From: Gammaproteobacteria bacterium UBA4475
GTDB taxonomy: Bacteria; Pseudomonadota; Gammaproteobacteria; Pseudomonadales; Azotimanducaceae
Reading direction: 5' to 3'
DNA: 35,248 nucleotides
Assembly (NCBI GenBank): GCA_002389265.1
Contig: DGOD01000154.1
Coordinates: 1-35,248, forward strand
The notes under the pieces are model-generated. The model saw only the letters and a program-made list of their open reading frames with translations, ran no database searches and was not told the DNA's origin. A program made the position numbers and the translations under genes. Shown here piece after piece: positions 9,395-16,444 of this stretch; the first letter of the stretch is position 1; each line of letters opens with the position of its first letter.

Positions 9395-10372
9395 ATGTCT
9401 GAAGCATTGTTGGAAGTCAGTCACCTGGTCACGGAATTCGATACCGATGAGGGGGTCGTCCGCGCTGTCGACGACGTCAGCTTTTCTGCGCTTGCTGGCG
9501 AAACACTGGGTATTGTCGGCGAGTCTGGTTGCGGCAAGAGCGTCACAGCCTTGTCGATCATGCGCTTATTACCGCAGCCTATGGGTAAAATCACCAGTGG
9601 CGAAGTCCTGTTCAAGGGTCGTGATCTGACCCGACTGCCCTTGACGGAGATGCAGAAAATTCGCGGCGCAGATATCAGCATGGTGTTCCAGGAACCCATG
9701 ACAGCGCTCAACCCAGTTCACACTATTGGCCGACAAATCACCGAAGTGTTGCTGCTGCATCGAAATTACACGGCACAAGAAGCCATTCAGGAAGCGGTGA
9801 AAATCCTCGATAGAGTGGGCATTCCCTCTCCCGATATCCGCATGGGTGAATATCCCCATCAATTATCCGGCGGTATGCGCCAGCGAGTCGTCATCGCCAT
9901 CGCCCTGGCATGCAACCCATCGCTGTTGATCGCCGATGAACCCACCACGGCACTTGACGTGACCATTCAGGCACAGATCTTGGAGCTGATTAAAGAGTTG
10001 CAGTCCGATCTTGGCATGTCAGTCATTCTGATCACCCATGATCTCGGCGTCATAGCCGAGACCTGTGATCATGTCGTCGTCATGTATGCTGGCAGGGTTG
10101 TGGAGAAGGGCTCAGTCTATGATCTGTTTGACAACCCCGCACACCCCTATACCCGGGGCCTGTTGGCGTCGATCCCGCGCCTCGACACTATTCCCAAAGC
10201 CAAACTCAGCGTAATTGACGGCATGGTACCGGGGCTGCTCGATCTGCCGCAGGGTTGTCGTTTCGAAAACCGCTGCCCACATGCGCAACCTTCATGCACA
10301 CACGCGTCGCCCTTGATCGAGCAGGTTTCGACCAGCCATGAAGTGAGCTGTTTTCGGTGGCAAGACCTATGA
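9395..10372 (+). CDS. Peptide ABC transporter ATP-binding protein, OppD/DppD type
   Basis: A 325-residue ATPase of the importer. Walker A is GESGCGKS at 42-49, the Q-loop Gln is at about 99, the signature LSGGMRQ is at 157-163, Walker B LLIADE is at 177-182 and the switch His is 215. The C-terminal oligopeptide-transporter extension with its cysteine cluster ([15 protein letters not shown], residues 288-301) fits a family often carrying a 4Fe-4S site. I prefer the ATG at 9395, preceded by AAAGAGAC, over the in-frame GTG at 9368. Its stop overlaps the next ATPase start by four bases (ATGA), indicating translational coupling and a D/F heterodimer. E. coli yejF fuses both ATPases in one chain; here they are separate. 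Confidence 0.93.
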   Translation: MSEALLEVSHLVTEFDTDEGVVRAVDDVSFSALAGETLGIVGESGCGKSVTALSIMRLLPQPMGKITSGEVLFKGRDLTRLPLTEMQKIRGADISMVFQEPMTALNPVHTIGRQITEVLLLHRNYTAQEAIQEAVKILDRVGIPSPDIRMGEYPHQLSGGMRQRVVIAIALACNPSLLIADEPTTALDVTIQAQILELIKELQSDLGMSVILITHDLGVIAETCDHVVVMYAGRVVEKGSVYDLFDNPAHPYTRGLLASIPRLDTIPKAKLSVIDGMVPGLLDLPQGCRFENRCPHAQPSCTHASPLIEQVSTSHEVSCFRWQDL

Positions 10373-11343
10373 GTGAATCACTGTTAAAAGTTCGTGATCT
10401 GAAGATGCACTTCCCCGTCAAAGAAGGTATTTTTCTTCGCGCCAGCAAATTCAACAAGGCCGTCGATGGCGTGTCACTGGATATTGCGCCCGGTGAAACC
10501 CTGGGTCTGGTTGGCGAGTCAGGCTGCGGCAAGTCGACACTAGGGCGCTGCATTACCCGACTCTATCAGCCCACAGCTGGCAGCATAGAATTTTGCGATC
10601 AGGACATCACGCATCTCGGTAGCCATGCCTTGAAGCCTCAGCGGCAACATATTCAGATGATATTCCAGGATCCGATGGAATCATTGAATTCGAGGCATAC
10701 GGTGGGCGATATCATTCAGGAACCGCTCATTGTCCAGAACATCGGCGATCGAGCATCGCGGGCCAAGCGTGTTCTGGAGTTGCTGAATATCGTCGGGTTA
10801 CCGGCGCGCTCAGTCACCCGTTATCCATTCGAATTTTCAGGCGGTCAACGCCAGCGGATTGGCATCGCTCGAGCGCTCGCCCTGAACCCCAAACTCGTGA
10901 TCTGCGATGAGCCTGTCTCTGCGCTGGATGTCTCGATTCAGAGCCAGATACTCAATCTCTTGATCGAGCTACAACAAGAATTCAATTTGTCGTATCTGTT
11001 TATCGCCCATGATCTGGCTGTTGTAAAACATATCTCGGACCGGATAGCGATCATGTACCTGGGCAAGATTGTTGAGAGCGGCCGCAGCGAAGAAATTTAT
11101 CGAAACGCTCAACACCCCTATACTCAATCACTCATTTCTGCGATACCTGTGCCAGATCCCCATCGCAAGGTACAACGCCAAATTATCAGCGGTGATGTGC
11201 CGTCACCGATTGCGCCGCCATCGGGCTGCACTTTTCATCCTCGATGCCCCAGCGCCATGTCTCGTTGCAGCCAAGACATTCCACATCTCGACTCGCCGAT
11301 GGCAGACAAGAGTCACCTGGTATCCTGTCATTTGATGGATTAG
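10369..11343 (+). CDS. Peptide ABC transporter ATP-binding protein, OppF/DppF type
   Basis: A 324-residue second ATPase. Walker A is GESGCGKST at 49-57, the signature FSGGQRQ is at 156-162, Walker B LVICDE is at 176-181 and the switch His is 214. The C-terminal GCTFHPRCP motif is the usual oligopeptide-transporter tail. The ATG at 10369 overlaps the preceding stop as ATGA; a GTG at 10357 is in frame but lies inside the upstream gene without benefit. It completes the transporter (two permeases, one binding protein, two ATPases). A CMD/AhpD-fold gene follows after 49 bases with its own strong ribosome site. Confidence 0.93.
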   Translation: MSESLLKVRDLKMHFPVKEGIFLRASKFNKAVDGVSLDIAPGETLGLVGESGCGKSTLGRCITRLYQPTAGSIEFCDQDITHLGSHALKPQRQHIQMIFQDPMESLNSRHTVGDIIQEPLIVQNIGDRASRAKRVLELLNIVGLPARSVTRYPFEFSGGQRQRIGIARALALNPKLVICDEPVSALDVSIQSQILNLLIELQQEFNLSYLFIAHDLAVVKHISDRIAIMYLGKIVESGRSEEIYRNAQHPYTQSLISAIPVPDPHRKVQRQIISGDVPSPIAPPSGCTFHPRCPSAMSRCSQDIPHLDSPMADKSHLVSCHLMD

Positions 11344-11392
11344 GCTTTCTATTGAACCTGGGCATTGCCCGTGACCCCAAAGGAGCTAAACC

Positions 11393-11980
11393 ATGGCCCA
11401 TATCGATTCTGTTCCCCGCGATCGACTCGCCGACTTCGAGCCTTTATTTCAGACCGTGGAAGCGGGTATGGGGTTTGTGCCAACCAGCTTTTACGCCATG
11501 GCGCACTGGCCAGAACTTCTCAGCCAATTCACGGCATTGGCCAGCACGGTACTGAATACAGGACAGGTCGATCCCGGTCTCAAGCAGCTGGTCGCTTATG
11601 TCACCAGCAATGCCGCTGGCTGCCGCTATTGTCAGGCGCATACTTCACACAACGCCGTAAAACGCGGCGTTTCTCGGGAAAAGATGAGTAAGGCCTTCGA
11701 GTTCGATCAGTCAGACCTGTTCTCCGTCGCCGAGCGCGCGGCTTTGCGCGTCGCACTCCACGGTGGCACTGTGCCAAATGGCGTGGAGACCATCCATATG
11801 GAAACGCTCAAGGCGCATTTTAGCGAACGTGAGGTGGTTGAAATCGTCGGTGTCATATCTCTGTTCGGCTTCCTGAACCGCTGGAATGACACAATGGCCA
11901 CCCGCCTAGAACCAACCGCGGCAAGTTTTGCAAGCGATGCACTCAGCGCCTCCGGGTGGCAAATCGGCAAGCATACCTGA
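11393..11980 (+). CDS. Carboxymuconolactone decarboxylase / AhpD-fold protein
   Basis: A 195-residue all-helical protein of the CMD/AhpD family. The redox motif CRYCQAH gives Cys77, Cys80 and His83, the arrangement used by AhpD-like alkylhydroperoxidases; true carboxymuconolactone decarboxylases lack these cysteines. A thiol-based peroxidase or disulfide reductase role is therefore likelier than a decarboxylase. GGAG lies nine bases before the ATG. It is the last gene on this strand after the peptide transporter and may be co-transcribed. It converges on the sigma-factor operon, of interest because that operon may respond to oxidants. The physiological reductant is unknown. Confidence 0.85.
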   Translation: MAHIDSVPRDRLADFEPLFQTVEAGMGFVPTSFYAMAHWPELLSQFTALASTVLNTGQVDPGLKQLVAYVTSNAAGCRYCQAHTSHNAVKRGVSREKMSKAFEFDQSDLFSVAERAALRVALHGGTVPNGVETIHMETLKAHFSEREVVEIVGVISLFGFLNRWNDTMATRLEPTAASFASDALSASGWQIGKHT

Positions 11981-12026
11981 GTCAACCCGTGTCTATGCGC
12001 CGCTGGCGCCTAGACACCGCCCCCAA

Positions 12027-12407
12027 TTACCCCAGCGCTTTCATGTAAGTGTTCAGGTCGAAATAGTCGCGCCAGACTTTGATCTTGCCGTTTTCCAGCT
12101 CGAAGACCCCGCAGCAGGGCAACTCAACGGCCTTATCCCCGAGCATGATACGATCGACCCGCTCAGCAATCACCACACTACCTTGTTCAAGGATATTCAG
12201 GATTTCCCAATCAGTCTTGGTCCAGCTGGCAGAAAAGGCAGCAATGAATTGCTCGATATTGGCCCGCCCCTGGGTGGGCACTGACGGCATATTGTAATAG
12301 GTGCCATCTTCGGTGAAATAGTTGGCTAACGCGGCGGCGTCCAGTGTCGACCAACAAGCGCAGAATGCCCGAATGATCTCTGTTCCCGACCGTTCTCTTG
12401 CCTCCAT
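12027..12407 (-). CDS. Limonene-1,2-epoxide hydrolase-family (SnoaL/NTF2-fold) enzyme
   Basis: A 126-residue NTF2-fold protein matching the limonene-1,2-epoxide hydrolase family. The catalytic trio of that family (Arg-x-Asp plus a later Asp) is visible as R83, D85 and D114 in ERVDR and VWRDYFD. The water-holding Tyr/Asn pair fits Y37 and N39 in the TYYNMP segment. An active epoxide hydrolase is thus plausible, which is more specific than a generic SnoaL call. I chose the ATG at 12407 because GGAG lies six bases upstream; in-frame ATGs at 12419 and 12449 would add 4 or 14 residues. It lies 83 bases after the ChrR gene on the same strand, so it is probably under control of the ECF sigma factor. 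Confidence 0.8.
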   Translation of the reverse strand: MEARERSGTEIIRAFCACWSTLDAAALANYFTEDGTYYNMPSVPTQGRANIEQFIAAFSASWTKTDWEILNILEQGSVVIAERVDRIMLGDKAVELPCCGVFELENGKIKVWRDYFDLNTYMKALG

Positions 12408-12490
12408 AATCCTCTCCATCTGATGAATAACCCTCAGATTGAACCGCATTTAGGCGGGAAAGGAAAGGCAGGGCAGGACAGAGAACAAAG

Positions 12491-13168
12491 TCAGACAGGC
12501 ATAAACGACAGAAACGGGTTGAACAGACGGCTGAATCGACCCACCAGCCGAATCGGTGCCTCGAGTACCGATAGACAAACGCACTCGGTGTTGGCAGTGG
12601 CGATCGGTGTGTGAACATGACCGGGTTCGCGGGTGATATAGTCGCCCTGGTGATAAACCCCTTCATCATCAGAGAAGCTGCCATGCAGCACCACCGTAAT
12701 CTCTAAACCGCGATGGTCATGGGCTGGCGCGCTGCCACCCGCCTTGATTTGGTGCAGAGCAAGCTCAAAGCGCCTCTCACCTACCGGTAGTCTGGCGACT
12801 CGCAAGGACGATGATAAGTGTCGCCAACTAATGCCGCTCTCGCGGAACAGCCTGTTCACCAGTGGTGGCAAGTTCTTCCAACGAACACCTTGAGGCGCTG
12901 CATCATTAATTTCAAGCTTCTCCGGTGATGCAGTACCCACCGTATCAAGCTGCGCCATCACATCGCTTCGGCAATCCACAGACACGCTGACGGCTTCGCT
13001 ATCGGCGAGTAAGTTGCCGCCGATAGCATCCAGGGTACCTGATTTTGCCTGACAATGGGGGCAGTAAAAAAGATGGGCCGAGACCGCTACGGCTTGCGCC
13101 GGACTCAAACTCCCTGCTGCAAATTCTAGGAGTACGTCAGTATTTGGGTGAAGTCTAACCTCAGGCAT
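12491..13168 (-). CDS. chrR: ChrR-type zinc anti-sigma factor with cupin domain
   Basis: A 225-residue cytoplasmic anti-sigma factor. The N-terminal zinc anti-sigma domain has His7, His32, Cys36 and Cys39 (HxxxCxxC), nearly the same positions as the zinc ligands of Rhodobacter ChrR. The C-terminal cupin keeps the second metal site: His150, His152, Glu156 and His186, with the same spacing as ChrR. In that system singlet oxygen or organic hydroperoxides trigger release of the sigma factor, and the cupin domain is needed for the response. The start overlaps the sigma-factor stop by eight bases, a translational coupling that would keep the two proteins balanced. All eight metal ligands being present argues for a working sensor. 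Confidence 0.92.
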   Translation of the reverse strand: MPEVRLHPNTDVLLEFAAGSLSPAQAVAVSAHLFYCPHCQAKSGTLDAIGGNLLADSEAVSVSVDCRSDVMAQLDTVGTASPEKLEINDAAPQGVRWKNLPPLVNRLFRESGISWRHLSSSLRVARLPVGERRFELALHQIKAGGSAPAHDHRGLEITVVLHGSFSDDEGVYHQGDYITREPGHVHTPIATANTECVCLSVLEAPIRLVGRFSRLFNPFLSFMPV

Positions 13169-13805
13169 CTTGTTTCGCCTCCGCTGCGGTCATCCGCACC
13201 TGCAACCGGTTCAACGCCAGTCGTATTCTCGATTTAACTGTCCCTAGCGGTAAGTCCAACTCTAGGGAGACCTCACTATGGGTCTTGCCTTCGAAATAAA
13301 TTTTAGCCAAAACCTCCAACTGCTCCGGCGGCAAAAATGCAAGGTTCTCTCGAATCTTATCCCGGTTGCGAATTTGCACCAGTGAGTTGAACGACGGGTT
13401 TTCATCGCCGAACTCATAAATATCTTCCGCCTCAATATCCCGACTCGACTTGGCTTCCCGGCGCAACCAGTCGATGCGGCAATTCCGTGCAATCGTGTAA
13501 ATCCAGGTGCTGGCAGAGGCCTTGCTGGCATTAAAACTATCGGCTTTACGCCAAACCTTAATCATGGTTTCCTGGGCCAATTCTTCTGCCCGCTCCGGGC
13601 CTAGCGCCGAACCCTTCATCAGAAAACCCTTCAAAAGTGGCGCAAAATGATCGAACAGCAGCGCGAACGCCGCTTTGTCACGATCGGCACCCACTTTCAT
13701 GAGCAATTGGCTCCAATTGTCTGATCTGGCCTCGGCTAGCATAACTACCTTATTAGCATCATTAGCATCATTAGCATCGAATGACATTTTACTGGCTGTG
13801 ATCAT
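13161..13805 (-). CDS. rpoE: ECF RNA polymerase sigma factor, RpoE/ECF11-like
   Basis: A 214-residue ECF sigma factor. Region 2 runs from about residue 52 to 118, with the core-binding LAQETMIKVWRKADSF stretch and the -10-recognition STWIYTIARNCRIDWLRR helix. Region 4 (about 150-205) ends in a helix-turn-helix with LPLGTVKSRIRLALNRLQ. The overlapping ChrR-type partner places it in the ECF11 group that controls photo-oxidative stress genes. The ATG at 13805 has a GAGGCGG stretch upstream; an ATG six codons later is possible. Residues 10-18 are DAN three times, encoded by a perfect nine-base tandem repeat, so the unstructured N-terminus can change length without loss of frame. Confidence 0.93.
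   Translation of the reverse strand: MITASKMSFDANDANDANKVVMLAEARSDNWSQLLMKVGADRDKAAFALLFDHFAPLLKGFLMKGSALGPERAEELAQETMIKVWRKADSFNASKASASTWIYTIARNCRIDWLRREAKSSRDIEAEDIYEFGDENPSFNSLVQIRNRDKIRENLAFLPPEQLEVLAKIYFEGKTHSEVSLELDLPLGTVKSRIRLALNRLQVRMTAAEAKQDA
13752..13778. repeat. Three perfect copies of a 9-bp tandem repeat inside the sigma-factor gene
   Basis: ATTAGCATC occurs three times in direct succession at 13752-13760, 13761-13769 and 13770-13778. Read on the minus strand this encodes Asp-Ala-Asn three times near the N-terminus of the ECF sigma factor. Slippage would add or remove whole tripeptides without frameshift. Confidence 0.95.
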
Positions 13806-13838
13806 ACAGATTCCGCCTCTTTTTAACCAATATGGCCG

Positions 13839-13868
13839 GTTGTACGCATCGCAGGAAGGGCTAGATCA
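13839..13868 (-). promoter_or_regulatory. Candidate ECF11-type autoregulatory promoter
   Basis: On the minus strand TGATCT (13868-13863) resembles the TGATCC -35 box known for Rhodobacter RpoE/ChrR targets. TACAAC (13844-13839) follows after 18 bases at the -10 position, about 35 bases before the sigma-factor ATG. The -35 match is good, the -10 match weak and the spacer slightly long. Autoregulation is usual for this group, so the placement is sensible, but this is a proposal. Confidence 0.28.
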
Positions 13869-14170
13869 GTCTCAAACCTATCAAACGATGAAATCCTCTG
13901 TCGCTGGACCACCCCCTCCAGCCCTGACAAGCCACAGGTGGGCTCTGGCGACGAAACCACATAGTCTAATGCCCACTGATCGCGCTTGCATAAGTCTGAG
14001 CACCCAACGGCGCGCCCTTGACAATAAAAATCCAACTATGCGCCACGCAGCGGCAGCGCCTCACCTTCACCGCCAGCAAGTCAGCGTTCATCCCAGCAAG
14101 TGGCGATGAGAAAGCCGGTGAATTTAACCAAAAGCACCATAATTCATCCCACACCTGCATTTTGATCGCG

Positions 14171-14176
14171 TATAAT
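14171..14176 (+). promoter_or_regulatory. Perfect TATAAT -10 box upstream of the SIS-folate operon
   Basis: TATAAT lies 38 bases before the GTG start of the SIS gene, in the intergenic region. No good TTGACA-like -35 is found 16-18 bases upstream, so strength or an activator requirement is unclear. Position and exact hexamer make it the best promoter candidate for the operon. Confidence 0.42.
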
Positions 14177-14213
14177 CACCCACCTTAATTAGTCATCTTG
14201 TGGTAAAAAATTC

Positions 14214-14819
14214 GTGAACATCAAAGAGCGCATGGCCTTCATTGTCCAGAAAGAGGCCGAGGCCATTAACCAAATCAACATCACGGATGAATTTGAGACC
14301 GCAATGCACCTGTTGCTTGCTTGCCCAGGCAAGGTCATCACCACGGGGATCGGCAAGGCCGGATACGTCGCTAACAAGTTTTCAGCAACCTTGTCATCCA
14401 CCGGCACACCAGCATTTTTTGTTCACCCCGCTGAGGCTGGCCATGGTGATCTAGGCATGGTTAACCCTGAAGATATCATCATCGCCTTCTCTACTAGCGG
14501 CAAGTCCATTGAGGTGATCGAAATGCTGGAAAATGCCCGTCAGCTTGGGGTCAGCCGTGTTATCGGTGTCACCTCCCACCCCGACTCGCCCTTACGTGAT
14601 CTCAGCGAGCTGGTCCTCGACATGGGCAGTAACATTGTTGAACCCTGCCCTTTACAGGTAACACCCAGCGCCAGCATTGCTGTCATGCAGGCTATTAGCG
14701 ATGCGCTAGCGCTGACGTTGATGGAACTCAAGGGATTCACGACCCACGACTACGGCATGCGCCATCACAAGGGGTATCTTGGCTCGATCACGCGTCAGCA
14801 ACACCATTACGATGACTGA
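14214..14819 (+). CDS. SIS-domain sugar-phosphate isomerase, KdsD/GutQ-like without CBS domains
   Basis: A 201-residue single SIS domain resembling the N-terminal half of D-arabinose 5-phosphate isomerases (KdsD, KpsF, GutQ), which interconvert ribulose 5-phosphate and arabinose 5-phosphate. Key residues appear kept: Lys48 in GIGKAG, Glu100 in SGKSIE, Glu143 in EPCPL and His184. The C-terminal block reads RHHKGYLG where KdsD has SHPGGALG. The paired CBS domains of full-length KdsD (about 328 residues) are absent, as in known short SIS-only isomerases. The start is GTG at 14214 with no clear ribosome site. It is followed after 15 bases by the folate dehydrogenase, an unusual partner. A hexuloisomerase (PHI) role is an alternative, but the sequence blocks favour the KdsD type. 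Confidence 0.8.
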   Translation: MNIKERMAFIVQKEAEAINQINITDEFETAMHLLLACPGKVITTGIGKAGYVANKFSATLSSTGTPAFFVHPAEAGHGDLGMVNPEDIIIAFSTSGKSIEVIEMLENARQLGVSRVIGVTSHPDSPLRDLSELVLDMGSNIVEPCPLQVTPSASIAVMQAISDALALTLMELKGFTTHDYGMRHHKGYLGSITRQQHHYDD

Positions 14820-14834
14820 ACCACGGAGCATGCT

Positions 14835-15749
14835 GTGACTGAACCCGCCGAACAACAAAACAACCCGCAACTCGATCCGGCGCAGATTGCCAAGAAATAT
14901 GTGGCAGAGGTCAAAGTGCAAGTCGAGCGCATCTCGACTCGAATTAAAGTCGTCGGCCTGATTGCCAGCCAGGATAAACCCTCCTTGGCTTATGCGCGCG
15001 CGACGCAACAAAAATTCGATGCCATCGGCATCGATTACGACCTACGTAACATTGAACGCCTCGACCTGGAGAATGAAATTCTGGCCCTCAATGCCGACCC
15101 GGAAGTACATGGTATTTTTATCTATTTCCCTGTGTTTCATAATGAGCAGGACAGCTATCTGCGCAACCTAGTAGATTATCGCAAAGATATCGAGGCCGGC
15201 AGCCAATACTGGACTCACAAGCTATACACCAACGACCGTCTCGCTGTCCCCGGCGATCCATTAAAAAAGGCCTTGTTGCCCTGTACGCCATTGGCCATCA
15301 TTAAAATACTGGCTGAAACGGGTATTTGCGAACCCCAAGATGAACACCCACTCATGGGTAAAACAGTCACCATATTCAACCGCAGTGAAGTCATTGGCAG
15401 ACCATTAGCGGTAATGCTTTCTAACGATGGCGCCAAAGTGTACTCCTTCGATATTAATGGGCCATTGCTATTTAGCAATGCCAAGCCTGCCGAGGTCGAC
15501 ATTTCCCGGTCGGAGGCATTAGCGACTTCCGATATCGTCATTACTGGCGTACCAAGCAAGCACTTCGAAAAAGTTCGCTGCGATGAAATTCTTCCCGGCA
15601 CTGTCTGCCTGAACTTTTCCAGCGTGCCGAATTTTGCCGATGATATTGCATCCCACACAAATATTTTTATTCCGAAGGTCGGTCCCATGACCGTCGCCAT
15701 GTGTATGCGGAATACGGTGCGTTTGTACAAGAATTTTCACGGAGCCTGA
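14835..15749 (+). CDS. NAD-type methylene-tetrahydrofolate dehydrogenase, yeast Mtd1-like
   Basis: A 304-residue member of the FolD superfamily, more like the monofunctional NAD-dependent Mtd1 of yeast than bacterial FolD. Shared blocks include IYFPVFHNEQDSYL (about 98-111), LPCTPLAIIKIL, NRSEVIGRPLAVML with DGAKVYS, and ITGVPS. In FolD a Tyr and a Lys four residues on catalyse cyclohydrolysis. Here Tyr53 is kept but position 57 is Thr, as I recall for the yeast enzyme, which lacks cyclohydrolase activity. The predicted reaction is oxidation of 5,10-methylene-THF to 5,10-methenyl-THF. It starts 15 bases after the SIS gene and ends three bases before a cyclohydrolase-family gene, which would supply the missing step. 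Cofactor preference is inferred from similarity. Confidence 0.85.
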   Translation: MTEPAEQQNNPQLDPAQIAKKYVAEVKVQVERISTRIKVVGLIASQDKPSLAYARATQQKFDAIGIDYDLRNIERLDLENEILALNADPEVHGIFIYFPVFHNEQDSYLRNLVDYRKDIEAGSQYWTHKLYTNDRLAVPGDPLKKALLPCTPLAIIKILAETGICEPQDEHPLMGKTVTIFNRSEVIGRPLAVMLSNDGAKVYSFDINGPLLFSNAKPAEVDISRSEALATSDIVITGVPSKHFEKVRCDEILPGTVCLNFSSVPNFADDIASHTNIFIPKVGPMTVAMCMRNTVRLYKNFHGA

Positions 15750-15752
15750 GCG

Positions 15753-16361
15753 ATGTTAGCCGACCAGTCCATTGACACGTACTTGCAACGACTTGCCGGC
15801 AAAACCTCCACACCAGGAGGTGGCGCAGCCGCCGGCATTTCAGGCGCTCAAGCGGCAGCACTGCTAGGCATGGTGGCGCAATACAGTAAAGATGAGTCGT
15901 TATCGCTGCCGACGATTATCGCTATGTGCGAGACAAGCAGCCGGCACTTTCTCGAACTGGCGGAACAGGACATCGCTGGCTTTAACGAAGTAATGGCAGC
16001 TTACGGTTTACCCGCTAACGACTCGGCAGCGAAACAACTCAAACAAGTTGCGCTGCAGCAGGCCCTGGAAACTGCCGCGCTTGCACCAACAGAGATGCTC
16101 AAAGCTTGTCTCGCCCTGCTTTCCACAGCAATCACTCTGCGCGACCGAGGCAACAAAAACCTGATCACCGATGTCGGCATCGCCGCAAGTTTACTGCTCT
16201 CTTGCATCCAATCTTCGCGCCTGAATCTGTTGGTCAATCTGCAGGCGATTACAAATCAAACCTTCAGAGATGACAGCCTATCCCTGTTAGCGGCGACAGC
16301 CGCACCCATCGCCGATTTCAACCAGCTGATCAGTAGCATCGAAGATGGACTGGCACCATAG
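15753..16361 (+). CDS. FTCD-C / FchA-like methenyl-THF cyclohydrolase or cyclodeaminase
   Basis: A 202-residue all-helical protein of the cyclodeaminase/cyclohydrolase family (C-terminal domain of formiminotransferase-cyclodeaminase, and bacterial FchA). It has the opening STPGGGAAAG segment (about 19-28), the central region with AP and a Cys, and RDRGNKNLITDVGIAA (about 131-146). The family makes or hydrolyses 5,10-methenyl-THF. The gene begins three bases after the dehydrogenase stop. Since that neighbour lacks the cyclohydrolase Lys of FolD, the simplest reading is that this protein hydrolyses methenyl-THF to 10-formyl-THF. No histidine-degradation gene lies nearby, which weakens the cyclodeaminase reading. 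Family is firm, exact reaction is inference. Confidence 0.83.
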   Translation: MLADQSIDTYLQRLAGKTSTPGGGAAAGISGAQAAALLGMVAQYSKDESLSLPTIIAMCETSSRHFLELAEQDIAGFNEVMAAYGLPANDSAAKQLKQVALQQALETAALAPTEMLKACLALLSTAITLRDRGNKNLITDVGIAASLLLSCIQSSRLNLLVNLQAITNQTFRDDSLSLLAATAAPIADFNQLISSIEDGLAP

Positions 16362-16444
16362 GTAAGCTTGGCTGCCGTTTGCCCACAGACAGGCAAGAGC
16401 CGCCTACCAGCAATGCCACTTCACAGCACTAACGCGACAAACCT

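Larger units (their letters stand above)
13806..14213. other. 408-base intergenic region between the divergent ECF and SIS operons
   Basis: This stretch separates the sigma-factor operon (minus) from the SIS-folate operon (plus), so it must hold both promoters. Open frames crossing it lack a recognisable family and overlap the real genes antisense. Apart from the two promoter candidates listed separately I see only a short direct repeat (CCAGCAAGT near 14081 and 14093). I find no clear terminator, tRNA or riboswitch. A small RNA cannot be excluded. Confidence 0.5.

Noticed and set aside
12027..12407. Generic SnoaL polyketide cyclase
   Set aside because: The Arg-x-Asp and WRDYFD residues point specifically to the limonene epoxide hydrolase family.
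12211..12684. 157-codon minus-strand frame spanning the chrR-LEH junction
   Set aside because: It overlaps both well-supported genes in another frame, and its product has no family pattern.
13752..13778. CRISPR-like repeat
   Set aside because: The unit is nine bases, contiguous and in frame in a coding region; there are no spacers.
13675..14109. 144-codon plus-strand frame entering the 408-base gap
   Set aside because: It starts antisense inside the sigma-factor gene and encodes Ser/Thr/Pro-rich, low-complexity-like sequence with no ribosome site.
14214..14819. 6-phospho-3-hexuloisomerase of the ribulose monophosphate route
   Set aside because: The TPAFFVHPAEAGHGDLGM block and the four conserved residues fit KdsD/GutQ, and no hexulose-phosphate synthase gene is present. 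It is kept only as an alternative.
15215..15730. 171-codon minus-strand frame
   Set aside because: It is fully antisense to the Mtd1-like gene, whose motifs are clear.
14835..15749. Plain bifunctional folD
   Set aside because: The Lys four residues after the conserved Tyr is Thr, and several blocks match Mtd1 rather than FolD.
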